Shown: positions 13,220 to 25,527, counted from the stretch's first letter. The stretch: 64,000 nt of DNA from Chamaecyparis obtusa (GCA_027943335.1 BSBK01001537.1:203501-267500); one strand, 5' to 3'. Translations and numbers: made by a program. Notes: generated from the letters alone by a model not told the origin.

Positions 13220-13602
13220 TGTTAGAGTAATCATACTTTATGCTTATTAATTAAATCACTTTGGTTTAATTAATTAAGTCATTTATTACTCTATTTACTT
13301 AAGCTATCTTTTAGGTGCATTATAATTAATATATTTATTAATTATAATGTGCAACCTAGCTTTATTTTTTGCTTTATAGCTTTAGGGTTTTATTGTTCAC
13401 CTATATGGTTGAACCCTTTGTACATTCTTTTTAGATAATTCACTTATTGGATCATAATAGAGATTGCTCTTTGCATGTCCATAAGATGTCTCTGGCTTTT
13501 TGGCCTCCATGATTTTTCTTGCTTCTGTGCTTTGCTTCTTCCATGTGATAGGGTTATGCATGCAGGTGTTCTTGGGAGATTAGTATTTCACCTAATCTAA
13601 CA
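13220..13602 (+). mobile_element. S1: copia-type solo LTR
   Basis: 383 bp, TGTTAGAGTAATC...CTAATCTAACA, flanked by the TSD TATTC (13215-13219 and 13603-13607), cleanly inserted in the H right LTR. The left H LTR shows the uninterrupted site (CCTATTCAAGG at about 6966). Its sequence resembles the C2 LTR (shared TGTTAGAGTAAT, TTTAGGTGCAT, AATTAATAT, CCTAGCTTT), so it is a solo LTR of a C2-related family. It contains an A/T hairpin at about 13247-13282. Confidence 0.93.
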
Positions 13603-13696
13603 TATTCAAGGTGCTTGAAATGACCCCAAACCACTTACTTAGAGGGCTAAACTTTCTTAACATGGAAGTGCTTCCATTTTAAGACGATACAAAGCT

Positions 13697-14439
13697 AAAG
13701 AAAAATAAAATATGACCCATACCCCTAGTCCTCTAGTCAAGTGACATTCCAGAGAGACTAAGGAGGGAACATAGAGAAAATAATTGATAACAAAAAACAT
13801 GCAAAGAAAATATCATTAAGAATAGCTCAATCATTTCATTTTAAGCATAGTGTAAAGATTGTCACTGATATTTCTAAGACTTATGTCTACAAGTGCGATA
13901 GAAATATACGACTTGGATTGCTAACAAGGTGTCAGTTCAAGGTAGGCTATCTGAAAAGTGTTGAAAAACACTCAATGTCCAGATGGGGTAGTGTTTGAGA
14001 AACATAGGTGTGTCCTATAGACAATGATGGCACAAAATTTCCCCCTAGTGAGACTTAGATAGAGACCGGTTCCAAACCATAGAGAGAAGTGTTGCAAAAG
14101 TCAACTGGTTCATGACCAAAGCCACAAGATGATAGATGGAGCACAAAGGTACAAGTAGCACCTATTTCTAGGTTTTCACCACTTTGAAGGATTTTTTTTT
14201 CTACCATGACACATATTTCAAGGTTTTCACCAAGGCACCTTTTTCTTGTTTTTCAAAATTTTTGGCTTTTTTTTATTTTTTTTGAAGATACATCAAAGCA
14301 CCTATTTTCCAATATTTCACTAAGATGATCATTTTTTTAGGACTTTTTATGATTTGTTATGATTTTTCAAAGACTATATATCATTTTCTTGGGATTTTTT
14401 TCAAGATCATATGCTATATACAGGAACTCTGGACGTGGA
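13697..14439 (-). other. G 3' UTR, main piece
   Basis: Non-coding region between the end of G integrase and the H insertion. It contains repeats of an AGGTTTTCACCAAGGCACC-like unit (about 14160, 14210 and 14290), also found in the 3' region of T. Confidence 0.6.
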
Positions 14440-15779
14440 GAATGTCATGCATAGAACTTCTTCATGTGGAGAGGATTGATAGGCTCAGGGAGTTGTTCTA
14501 CCTCTAGTGTTAAGAGATAATAAGAATCAGATCCAAAGGTAGTTGTAATTACATGATGACCTAGCCAATTAGGTTCAAACTTTCCTTTCTATTCATGATT
14601 TTGTTGATTCTTAAGATTCTCTCTTAAAAGCATATCATCAACCTCAAAAGCTCTATGGTGTACTTTATTTTTGTAGCTTTTTGACATTCTTTTTCGATAT
14701 ACTCTTATGTGATCAAATACATCTCATCTATGTTCATCCAGTAGTTTTAGTTCTTGGATGTGTGATATGCGATAGTCTTCATCTGTTACAAGCCCTTTTA
14801 GGGAGACTCTAAGTGAAGGTATTTCTATCTTGATAGGAAATATAGCTTCAATCCCATAGATGAGGTAAAAAGGAGTAGATCTCGTTGGTGTGTGTATGCT
14901 TGTTCTATAAGCCCATAAATCAGGATTAATTTGAAGATATCAATCCCTACTAGACTTACTAATAGTTCTCTGCAAGATTTTCAAAATAGTCTTATTTGAT
15001 CCTTTAGCTTGTCTATTTCCTTGAGGATAATAGATGGATGACCAATGTTGTTTGATCTTAAATCTCTTACATAATTTTTTGAGGTATTTGTTCTTGAATT
15101 TTCCTCCATTATCATTTACTATAGAGGATGGAACACCATAGCGACAAATTATGTAGTTTAGGATAAACATGGACACTTGTTTTCCTATAGCGGTAGAAAG
15201 TGGTACAACTTCAACCCACTTAGTGAAATAATCAGTAGCAGTGATGATGAATTTGTGTCCTCTCGATGATTTCAGATGTATTCACCCTACTAAGTCAAAG
15301 GACCACTCTTGAAAAGGCCAATGTGTGATAGATGGAATAAGATCCTCGCTTGGAGCATGTATTAGATTGCCATGAGTTTGACACTTCTTATAGGATTTAT
15401 CATATCTAACGATATCAATTTTCATAGTAGGCCAGTAGTAACCAACCCTAAGTAGCTTTTGAGCTAGCACGAGGCCATTAGAGTGAGACCCACACATGCC
15501 CTCATAGACTTTAGTTAATGCACATTCATATTTGTCTCTCTCTAGAAATATAATAGGCATTACATCTAGACCCCTCCTAAACATGTCACCAGAAATGATG
15601 GTACAACAGGAGGAATTATGGATAAGTTGGCATTTTTCATTACGAGTAAGGTTATCGACTATAATTTGGTCATGTAGGAAAGAATATATTTTAGCATAGT
15701 AGGAAGAGTCATGAACAAGAATGGTACAAATAACACAGTTATCATGAGAGTCATATGTGTAGAATCGTAGCTCTTTCAC
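14440..15779 (-). pseudogene. G integrase
   Basis: Gypsy integrase, which in an intact element inserts the cDNA into chromosomes. The N-terminal part (15779-15282) shows CGSHSNG, GYYWPTM and KKCQTHGN, the region of the HHCC zinc finger. The catalytic core follows in the same frame (15230-14940) with ATDYFTKW and VNDNGGKF, giving the first two Asp. The third acidic residue, normally in QAEASNK as in element T, here reads QAKGSNK, so Glu is replaced by Lys. The C-terminal part continues in other frames to about 14440 (EIPSLRVSLKG, LLDEHR). Stops and shifts make it non-functional. It is very similar to the T integrase, so G and T are related families. Confidence 0.85.
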
Positions 15780-15879
15780 CAGACATTCTTATCTAGATTC
15801 ATGTTCTTGCAATTTTAGAATGGAAGCAAGTGTAGCCATAGCATCGACAACTTTGTTCTTAGCTATAGAAATTTGTTGG

Positions 15880-16250
15880 AAGGTCACAAAGACAAATTAG
15901 TTCTTAATATCATCAACAATTTTCTTATAGGGCATCATTTTCTCATCCTTGGTTTGATATTCATTATTTTCCTGATTGATGATCAGCTGAGAATCTCCAA
16001 AGATATGTGATTTAGTAATCCTCCACTCAATAGACAATTTGATTCCATTTGTCAAAGCATCATATTCAACAATATTATTTGTGCAAGGGAACAACAACTT
16101 GTATGATTTAGGGATGGTGTATCCTTGAGGTGTGACAAAGAGAACTCCAACACATAAACCATTTTGTGTTTAGGATCCATCAAAGAGCATTTTCCAAGTG
16201 CACTTAGTTACGTACATGATAGATGAGTTAGGAAAATCAATATTTATAGG
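15880..16250 (-). pseudogene. G second RNase H-like domain
   Basis: LFDGS (about 16170) followed by a frame containing NNIVEYDALTNGIKLSIEW and FGDSQLIINQ, the pattern of the extra RNase H-like domain placed between RNase H and integrase in Tat-type gypsy elements. Stops interrupt it. It supports the lineage assignment of G. Confidence 0.7.
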
Positions 16251-16289
16251 TGCACTATCTTGTAAAGGGAAGTCATCCAACTGATAAAA

Positions 16290-17359
16290 AATTACTTATC
16301 CTTTTATGGCCTTATGATCAACATACTCAATGTCTAATTTAGAAAGAATCATCATCCATTTAGCTATTTGACTAGTAAGGGTAGCTTTACTTAGTATGTA
16401 TTTCAATGAATCATTTTTCGCTACAAATTGTGTAGTATTTGCTAGCATATAATGTCTAAGTTTTTTGGACGCAAACACTACTACAAGTTAAGATTTTTCA
16501 ATGTTGTAATTGATATCATATGCTACTAATGTTCTTTTTGATGTAGTAGCAAGCTCTTTCTTTTCACGTGTCCTCTTGGTGTGCTAATAATGCCTCCAAG
16601 GATGTGGCTATAGCTGAAATGTGTAGAATAAAAGGCTTTCCAGGAATAAGAGTCATCAAGATAGGTGGATTAGCCAAATATTCCTTAATACAATTCAATA
16701 TTTTCTCACATTCTTTATTCCACACACACTTAACTCCTTTATGAAAGTTCTTGTTAAATGGTTATGTTGTGTTAGCAAGTTGAGAGATGGACCTCCTAAT
16801 ATATTGTAGGCATCCTTGTATACTTCTCATTTGACTAATGTTTCTAGGATGTGGCATATCCATGATAGCTTGAAATTTTTTAGGGTCAACCTCAATTCCT
16901 TTAGTTGTATGATATAACCAAGTATTTTCCAAGAGGTAACCCCAAATGAACACTTTTTAGGATTTAGTCTTAGCTTGAACTATTCCATACGATCTAGGAT
17001 TAATCCCAAATCTTAAAGATGTGTGTTTCTCTTCTTAGACTTAGCCAGGGTATCATCCACATAATCTTCCATAGTTTTATGCATCATGTCATAAAATATT
17101 GTGGTCATAGCTAGTTGATATGTAGCTCTAGCATTTCTAAGACCAAATGGCATAGCATTCCAATAGAAGGTTCCCCATACACAAGTGAAAGTTGTTTTCT
17201 CCTGATTTTCAGGAGCAATTTTGATTTGGTTATATCCATGGAGTCCATCTCTTAAAGAATACATCTCGTAGCCCACCATCATATCCACTATCATGTCAAT
17301 ATTAGGGAGTGTAAAATCATCCTTAGGGAATGGTTCTTTTAGTTCTCAGAAATCAGTAC
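16290..17359 (-). pseudogene. G reverse transcriptase C-terminal part and RNase H
   Basis: Starts at the N2 target site. The codons read FCTDF, then KDDFTLPNID, MPFGLRNARATYQ and the catalytic YVDD (about 17040-17055, in EDYVDDTLAKSKK), all standard gypsy RT blocks. The thumb/connection follows with VDPKKFQAIMDMPHPRNI and LQYIRRSISQLAN. A decayed RNase H (about 16300-16700) includes QIAKWMMILSKLDIEYV. Multiple stops and shifts are present. The upstream half of the same RT lies at 26906-27500. Confidence 0.85.
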
Positions 17360-17364
17360 AAAAT

Positions 17365-18296
17365 TGTTAGGATTCATATTCGAGTCACCTTGTCTAGTGG
17401 GAATGACCCTGTAATTTTTCTTGGCTTCATTGTATTTTGATGTTAATGTTTACACTTCTTTAGAGGTCAGTTGGTTTCATTTGGTATCTCTTGTTTAATC
17501 ATTTATGTTAATCTTCTTCATCATGTTATGTCAATCCTACATTATGTGTGGGTCTTAGTTGGTCCAAGTTTTCAAAGTTTTGAGTCAGTCATGTACCACT
17601 TTGAACCCCTTTGTACCCCGGTTCAAAGTAGTTCAAACAGGTTTGACAAATAAAATCAAGTAATGATGTAATTGCAGGTAGGACCCATGTGCATATCATG
17701 AAGCAACCATGTACCACTTTGAACCCCTTTGTACCCTGATTCAAAGTAGTTCAAAGGAGCTCATCGACTTTGATAAGTAAGATGACTGTGGGATGTGATA
17801 TATGATGTGATGGGAATTAAAGGCAAAATAAAGGGAAAAACCTCAATGATGATATGGCATGTGTTGGAAGTCCAAGAAACACAAAGAAAATCTTGGTTGG
17901 CAACATGATGTAAATAGAAGTGACGACTGACACGGGTGAATTAATTATGGAAAGGTGAAATTGATTATGATCTAGATAGTTATTTATTACTTTTGGCTAT
18001 GAAATATCTCAAGTAAAATAACTCCCAAATTAATGCAAAGATATGCCTTGTACTTCTATAGATTTGTGAGTGCCTTATAATGATTTTGGGTTGATTTCTT
18101 TCCCTTTAAAATAAAGTAAGTTACAAGGATTCATTCAAGGAAGAAGTAGGAGTGGTCATCGTGTCAGTGAGCCAAAGGTAAGCGACGAAAGATTTTTCTT
18201 TGTTCATGCTTCTAAAATTTATGTAATTTGAAGCTCTGAGTGTTATTTTATGTTTGGAAAAAAAGTATGAGATCCACTTTGCATTTCTTTGGGAAT
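17365..18296 (+). other. N2 5' region (presumed LTR and leader)
   Basis: Non-coding. Contains a 48 bp direct repeat (17590-17637 and 17708-17755). No clear primer site seen. Confidence 0.4.
17590..17755 (+). repeat. 48 bp direct repeat pair with internal palindrome
   Basis: 17590-17637 and 17708-17755 match except for two bases in the middle. Each unit holds ACTTTGAA ... TTCAAAGT, which can form a stem. Confidence 0.8.
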
Positions 18297-21284
18297 ATGT
18301 CTAGTATGGGGTGTAGAGGTCCTATAATTTATGATACTAATTTGATGGGGGTAGAGGTAGAAGGAATAGCCAACATATTTTTTGACTAGATAGGGGATGA
18401 GTTTTCTTTGTAAATCCTATCAAGTAGACTCCTAGAAGCCATTGCATTTCCCTTAGCCATAGTGAGCCCTAAGCTAATACAACAATGTATAAATCGATAC
18501 GATGTAAAGTCTAAGTGCATAATGAAAAATGATGGCCAAGGCTTAATACCTATTACCAGGGAAACTATAATGTCAGTGTTTAAATTACTTAATGAATCTT
18601 TCTCCAGATTTAGCCCTACATAGTATTTGGTCCAATTCAATGAGCAATTAGATAAAAATTATAGTGTAATAGCCAGGAAATGGACAAAAATTTCCATAAG
18701 GGTGGTTCCCGGTTGCCTAAAAATCTAACCAAAGATCATATGAAACCTCATGTTCATGACCTAATGGTTTTGTTGCATAGGGTAAAAGGTTCAACCCAAG
18801 CCCTTCTATTTGAAGATTGGATGTATCATTATATAGAAATCATTCTAGATGGGAAACAACATATAGATTGTGTAGAATTAATTTCTTGTTCTATGAGGGA
18901 GAAACTTAAATTGTCACAAATGATCAAGAAAGAGTTATATATGTCTTCCTATCTAGTGTATTGCCTAAAATGTATCCATGATCTCACAGGAATTCCACAT
19001 GAACCTTAGAGTGAAGAGATCAAAATCTATGAATATTGTCCTCTGTTACAAAGGAACAAGGTTCTTGAGTATTACAAAAGAGTTCAAGATGTATTCTTGG
19101 GAAAATTGTGTTATGAGTTAGTTGGTTTTCCTGAGTGAAGGCTATCACCTGAGGCATAAAGCCTAGTTCAACCTTATTGTAGTTTCTACATTCAGTTTCC
19201 CAAGTTTACATATATAAGGGTTGGTAGATTTGAAGAAGAACCCCTAAAATTGTCTAGGTATACTTTTGACTATTTTGTGTTGGTGGAGGTGTGCAGGCAA
19301 TTGTTCACTATAGTTAAAAATGCCCTTCTCGAGGAGAAATGGGACTCATTTTTTCCTATACAGCTTGGTCTTCTAACCTGTAAAAGCATGATAGATGCCT
19401 CCACCATTGGTTGTGACCTAATAAATTTCAACTTCAAATTCTATAATGAGGGTTTTGGAATGTAGACCTTGGAGCTAGAGAATCAAATGACATTGATGCC
19501 CATATTGAGGATCTCTGGGAAGATTATCAGGATAAGAGAGAGAGAGAGAGAGAGATAAAAGAGATCATACTAGGCTATTGATACCTCAAATATTCACTTT
19601 GCAATTGAGACTTAACATGAAAGGGATAACTGGAGATGGTTTGAATGTTGTTGATCATAATTACCAGGGCCAAGATGAGGCAGTGCTACTTGATATTGAT
19701 TGGACCAGAGAAGAGGAAGACAACACTAACTTAAGGGAAAGATCTACCATGAGTTATATAGATAGTTGGTTGAAGGAGAAGAAGAAAGAATGAATGAAGG
19801 TAGTTTAGATGAACAAATCTAATAGAAACTCAATGCATCTTTTTACTAATACCTCTAACACATCTATTTTGATTGATGAGGTAGGTAAATATCTCTCACC
19901 CAAGAATAAAATAGTCTCAATTGAAGTCACTCCTAAACTACCTACAAATTGCTCTATCTTACCAAGAACAAGATCAAGAATGAGGTCCCAAACACGAAAC
20001 CAAATGGCTACCCAAGATTCAAATTTTATGGATCTTGATAAGGATGATGAAACTATCTTTTTAGCACCCAATAATCAATTAAAGGATCAGAGAATACTAG
20101 ATGGTGATGCCATAATGTAAGATGATTAGGTAACACCTACCAAGAATCCTTTGGTTCAACTCCCCCTTGGTTAACTAATTTAGCGAATAAGAAGCATATC
20201 ATCAAGCCTATTTCTACTCCTATTAAAGATATGGTTAGTAAGTATGTAGTAAGAACTCGAAAGCCAAAAGGGTCAAAAATAATGCTAGGCTTGTGACCAA
20301 TCCTAAAATAGGGAAGGTGATAACTAAGATTGAAATGCATAAACAGAAAGAAGGTACTCAAGAGTTAGATGCAGAGAAATTCAAAATCACTAAAATGGAG
20401 TTAGGTGTTCTAAACAGGGACATAAAAGATCATATTTTTGAGTATTTATCCCATTACATGCTAACTCAATCTCAGAAAGATAGCCAGGATAAGAAGGAAC
20501 TGAAATAGATTATCACCACCATGGCAGAGTACATTGAGTCATTCAACAATTTCATACCCTTATCCTTTGTTTAGGCACCCTAATCATTTGACCCGAACTC
20601 ACCCAACAACAAGAAAATGTTAAGTTAGATTCAACAAGGCAAGGCTTTGGCTACAACTATGGATGACTAGGTTGATGGTGTGATAAAAGAAGGTAATAAG
20701 CTCATCCAAGAATTTATTGTTACTTATGGATATGCAAAGGTATTGTTGGTAGAAATCTAGACTCAAACACCTAGTTTGATGGTTGATGAAGATAAATGCA
20801 TGGTTGTGGTATCATAGATTGTGGAAGTGGAGAAATATGGCATGACAAAGTTCATGGTAGAAAATACATTTGATACAATAGATGAATGTATGTTGTATAT
20901 GCTCAAGAAGAACATAGGTTGGAAGGGCTATTTATTCAAATATTCCATCCTTGGAATACATGCCATGGAGAAAGAAATTTAAGAAATTCACACCAGTATG
21001 TTGAAGGATATGAGGATAGTTAGCCCTACAAGCATATTGCAATTCGAAGAAGGGAATCAAGCTAGAAAAGCACTTGTAAAATATTTTGAAATTGCTATGG
21101 TTGCCATCAAAGGGGAGGAAAACCCAATGTCCCAAGACTTCACCAAAGTGACATGTGTGGAAGAAATGTTATGTATATGCATCAATCAGTTATTGAATCA
21201 TGCAAACAAGATCAAAGAACTTAAGTGGGAGAAAGACATCCAGATTGCAAAACTGCTTTGCCTAAAGAACCTTCATTCTTGTCC
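18297..21284 (+). pseudogene. N2 unknown ORF (main part), decayed
   Basis: I do not recognise this protein. The probable start is the ATG at 18297 (MSSMGCRGPI). Coding-like stretches follow in shifting frames: LLEAIAFPLAIVSPKLIQQC (about 18425), the helix-rich block in 18680-19009 (PHVHDLMVLLHRVKG, WMYHYIEIILDG), then 19250-19465, 19578-19793, 19809-20120, 20293-20508 and 20998-21284. The order of a globular N-terminal domain, a charged linker and a helical C-terminal domain parallels N1, and patches such as WMYHYIEIILDG versus VVMMAYRMVKEN look distantly alike. No gag knuckle, protease, RT or integrase motif is present. An AG run (19535-19554) lies inside. The final codons continue beyond C1 at 26045-26073. 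Confidence 0.5.
19535..19554. repeat. (AG)n microsatellite in N2 ORF
   Basis: Ten AG units inside the decayed ORF. Slippage here is a likely source of one frameshift. Confidence 0.85.
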
Positions 21285-21289
21285 AATAC

Positions 21290-21791
21290 TATAAGAATTT
21301 GCAAATAGCAAATATTGAACCAAGGATCTAGAGGTTGAAGAAAAGCACAAGAGAGAAAATATGAATACAAAGATGGATTGAATAGATCCAATGAATTTAC
21401 CTTGATTGAATTGATGAATGATCTTATGAAATGATTACATAATAGGCCTCCTTATATAGGAAAGGCGATATGAGAGAATGATAAGGAGCTGATAAGCTAT
21501 CTCCTATGCTAGGTGTAATCACATGTCCACCAAATGTGGATCATCCTCCATTATGAAATAAAGTATGTGCAATGGGATTAGGATGATAATGTGATAAGAG
21601 CACGAAAGGTGGATCTCACACACAATGAGGTATGTGAAGACATCTATCACACCAAAAGTGAAATTTCTCCTACACCATGTGCTTAATAGATGTGCACACT
21701 CCTAGGTGTCTCAATCACAAACTACTATGCAATGCATTAACCTAAGTAAAATTAAGTAAAGTGTAATTAGGAATAATTAATTACATCAACA
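21290..21791 (-). repeat. C1 3' LTR (left copy)
   Basis: 502 bp. The terminal TG on the plus strand has become TA; the other end is ATCAACA. TATA-like CTATATAAGG on the minus strand at 21450-21459. Confidence 0.92.
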
Positions 21792-22302
21792 CCCCCCCTT
21801 AAGTGCAACTTAGGGGAATGCACTTAAACTCATAATGCAAGATGGGTCTCGGCTACTAGGCCATGTTAGGTACCCATGTACAAAATGCATGAAATGCATA
21901 ACTCTCATAAAGTGGAGAAAGAGGGAAAACCTCATGGAAAAACCCTCCCCCAAAAAGAGAGAAGAAAACAAGATGCATGGATGGATGGAGTGCTCAAGAC
22001 CCCCCAAGAACTACATACATCATGTATATACAAAGAATTACCCCCCCATAAGAAGGATAGTTGGAGACATGATACCCCCCCCCCCCCCCACATAATGTAG
22101 AAGCACCCATGTTGATGAAGAGTACCTACAAACAATAGATAAGCCAATGCTTACAAGAAACATGTCTCCCCTTAGGAAGAAATAGATACATCAAATGATG
22201 AAGAAGCCAATCCTTGTGCAAATGGAAGGAGGAAGAAGATGTAGGTCTCCATTCATGAATCTCTGAAGACTGAGTAGGAATCTCCAAGCTCAAAGAATCT
22301 AT
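21792..22302 (-). other. C1 polypurine tract and 3' UTR
   Basis: Minus-strand AAGGGGGGG borders the LTR at 21792-21800. A run of 15 C (22075-22089, G on the element strand) lies within. No ORF on the element strand looks real. Confidence 0.6.
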
Positions 22303-24023
22303 CACTTCATGTGACAAATCAAGTGAAGAAGGAGAAGAATCAAGAGTCCCATCTCCAAAGAAGGTGAAGAAGTATCCCCATCTATGATGAAATTGTCATC
22401 AAGGGAAAGAGAAACCCCCTCATGTATGTCTTCCAAATCTACATCATGAGAATCAACAAATGTTGAAGATGCATCCAAGTAGTCATCACATTCTGCAAGA
22501 TCTAAAACACTATGATCATCCTACTGAATAGTAGAGCCCATGTCTGAAGAAGCAGGAAGTGGAGGAGTAGGAAGATCAACACTTGTCTCAACAAAAAAAT
22601 TATTCAAGTGCCTAAAGTTCTCCTCATAATTATCCCTTGGCAAAGGGATGGGTACATCATGAATATCATCATCATTATCAAAAAAATTAGAAAAAGAATA
22701 CAAGCGGGATGTATGATCAACAACTCCCATAGCTATGACATCTCTAGTCTCCATGTCCCTAATGTAGACATAATCAGGAGTGAACTCAACAATTTTACCT
22801 TGTGCCCCATGTGTAATTTGGTAAATAGAAAGAAGATTGGTGGACAAGGATGGTACATAAAGAACATCATTAAATGTCCCTTCTCCCATAGGAATAGAAC
22901 CTTTCCCACAAACTCTCATGAATGTGTTGTTACCCATCAAAATATTAGGAGAATTACAAGGCTCAATAGAAGAAAACATATCCGTAGAAGATGCCATATG
23001 ATGTGATGCACCTGAATCAAGAAGCCATTTACCTTGCTCAGGATGTGTGGAAGCCACGAGTGCTTGTCCTTTACCTTTATCTTTGGATGATGATGGAGAT
23101 GTAGAAGCTATCGATTGTGTAGAAGAAGGAGCAGACACTGATGAGGGAAACTTAATGTTGTGTTTCTAAATAATGTGAGTTAGCTCATCAATATTCTTTT
23201 GAAAACACTTATGCTCATCATGTCCTAACTTTTGACAATATGCACATTTATCTCTCTTTCTTCTAGATGATTCCTCTCTTGAAGAGGACTTGGATTTAGT
23301 ACTATTCGGTGAAGAAGATTCATTACCTTTGTCATGAGGCTTAGGATCCTTATTGTGTTTCTTTTCTTTTCCATTAGAAGCCTTTGATGTAGACTCATTT
23401 GCAATCAATGCTTAATGTGTGGACGGCTTCAACTGACCCATGTGTGCCAACTTTGCTTGTTCCCTTGTGAGTTGCGCTGCAAATTCATCAAGAGAGGGCA
23501 ATTTGTATGCACTACCAAGAGCATCCATAGTAGCATAGAATGTAGAAACAAAGATTGAATAATCAGGACCAAGCTTGAAAAGAATAGAAAAGATCACTTG
23601 TTCATCCCCTTTAACAATGCCACATGAAGAGAGATCCAATCTAATAGAATTGAACTTAGAGAAAAAGTCTTGAATATTGTCAAAATCACTAGGATTAAGA
23701 CCTATGAGATCATTCTCTAATCTAAATTTTCTCACTCTATTAGGTTTACCAAAGAGTCCTTCCAATGTGGCCCAAGCATCATGAGGATGTGTGCAAGATG
23801 TAATATGAAAGTGCAAGTTATGAGAGATGGATGATCTAAGAGAGCCAAGTGCTTTATCCCTTCGATCAAACCATTTTCTCCTTTCTGCAACACCTGTTTG
23901 AGGTTCTTGATCCTACCCAAGAGTCATTCTAAGCAATCCAAGACTCAACAAATGATCACTTAAAGAAACTTTCCATTCATGGTAGTTATATGGAGTGAGG
24001 ATTTTAACCTTTGAATTATCCAT
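22303..24023 (-). pseudogene. gag-pro: C1 gag-protease with acidic tail
   Basis: A single frame of about 570 codons from the ATG at 24023 (MDNSKVKILTPYNYHEWK), broken by about four stops with no frameshift. The copia gag core lies at about 23816-23420 with FSKFNSIRLDLSSCG, FYATMDALG and LTREQAKL. A Lys/Ser-rich linker leads to one complete zinc knuckle, CAYCQKLGHDEHKC (about 23250). The protease follows at about 23040 with WLLDSGASHHM and further on LYVPSLSTNLLS. After SRLYSF, where related elements such as C2 enter the pre-integrase zinc region, the sequence becomes an Asp/Glu/Pro/Ser-rich tail of about 140 residues and stops. Gag and protease are clearly of the same lineage as in C2. A plausible reading is a non-autonomous derivative that lost integrase and RT. 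Confidence 0.82.
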
Positions 24024-25527
24024 ATTAACACCAAATAATGACTGATAACTACTGATAACTCCAAATGACTGTTGCAAATCAGAAAACTGAAATCCAAGGA
24101 TTAACCAAGTGCAAGTATAGCCCCAAAATGACCTATTGCTGAAAGTGATATGTCTACCCAAAATCACTCAAATCTGATTGCAGATCTAGAAAGTAGACAA
24201 AAAATCATGCACTTTCAAAAAAAAAATCACCTCAAAATGTTACCGTATGTGCCTAAACGAAGCCTTGGAAGTTGCAGAAATCATGAATAGTCAACAAAAT
24301 CTGCAATTTATGACAAATTAGGCCACCAAAATGAAAAATCAACACCACCACTGGAAATTTCAAGAAATTCTACCCAATTTAAAAAAAAATTGCACTCGAT
24401 TTGGAGCCCAGATGACCAAGTTATGGCCCCCCAAAGTTGGACTGTCAAATCAAAACTGCCTATGGTGAAGGCAGAAAAATTTCCAAACCCTGCTGACATC
24501 AGTGAACCATGGTATTAAATTTGATAGTCTAGAGGTCGTCGTAAAAAGCCAAGTTGGCTTGTTTTAACAGCTAGATGACCATCAATTTTAAGCCATTAAA
24601 AAAAGTGATGTTAGCAAAAAATGCACCCAAGGGTTGACGTGGCACTGACTGAGCGATCCATACAGATCTGTACACTTGCATGGCAAATGTGATGTGGCAT
24701 ATGGTTTCCACGTGGCATGATGTGATTCACTGGGGGGTGATTGGGCACTACGGGTTTGTGGTTGTCGATCTGCTGATAATGGCACCACGTGGCACTCTCT
24801 CGTTCGTTGCAGGTGTGCTGAGTTGGTGGGTCCGCGTGGATGGCCCAAAGAGGCGCTGGTGATTGGGCACCCATGTGGAAGAGGTGGGCATTGCGGAGGG
24901 CGGTGGTGGGATTCCATAGACCAGGTAGAGGGATCAGCGACTGGGGAGCGGTGGCAGGATTTCGTAGACCGGGAGGAGGTGGCGGTCGAGGAGCGGTGGC
25001 TGGGACTGATTAGTCCCACATGCGATGTGGGGAAGGGTTTTAAACCCTTTATCAATGCTGATGCCCAATATGCAAAACAAAAGAAAAGCCCATGGTTGAG
25101 CTTGGGCTCCCACTCGCTTATGCTTTGATTTGTTTGTTGATGTCATGCTCTGATGGGTGCTGGTACAAATAAAAGCTAGGGCACGTACCAAGCCCAAATT
25201 TTGCAGAAAAATATAAAAATAATTTTTTTTTGAAAAATATGAGAATAAAAAAAATTAATTTATTTATTTTATCAAAAATCATACCAGTGAGGGCAAATTG
25301 GGCCGTACGATCTAATTTGCAAATTTTTTTTGCCTCGGATTGGACTTTCATTGAATATAGGTGAGTTTATAGTCAATTTTAATCGAAACAGCCTCCTGGA
25401 CACAATGGTGAGGTCAAATCTACTCCAAGATGCCTCTATCACATGCTGGTTCTCATAACTGAGATTTGGACCTTCAAAGCTTGCATCAAGATCTCTTCAA
25501 ATCGGCTAATCCAAAATGCTCCAATGG
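24024..25527 (-). other. C1 5' leader
   Basis: About 1.5 kb without a credible ORF on the element strand. The section 24780-25030 is clearly more GC-rich than its surroundings. Leader GC enrichment is also seen in C2. Confidence 0.6.

Larger units (their letters stand above)
5485..13691 (-). mobile_element. H: gypsy-type gag-protease-only LTR element
   Basis: Flanked by the exact TSD AAGCT (5480-5484 and 13692-13696). The LTRs are 5485-7055 and 11741-13691, with ends TGTA..TACA. The right LTR contains solo LTR S1. A polypurine tract (minus strand) lies just right of the left LTR and a primer site just left of the right LTR, so it runs right to left. The interior holds gag and a protease-like region but no RT, RNase H or integrase, and the roughly 1.2 kb downstream of the ORF is non-coding. 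It was therefore probably mobilised by enzymes from another gypsy element. It inserted into the G 3' UTR. Confidence 0.88.
11741..13691 (-). repeat. H 5' LTR (right copy), interrupted by S1
   Basis: Starts TGTAAGGGG and ends GACGATACA. About 1.56 kb once S1 and its duplicated TATTC are removed. Carries the TATA-like box CTATAAAAGG at 12823-12832 on the minus strand, upstream of gag. Confidence 0.88.

Noticed and set aside
22608..23006. 132-codon plus-strand ORF
   Set aside because: Antisense shadow of the C1 protease frame.
24588..25128. Overlapping ORFs on both strands
   Set aside because: Lie in the C1 5' leader, GC-enriched, with no conserved motif.
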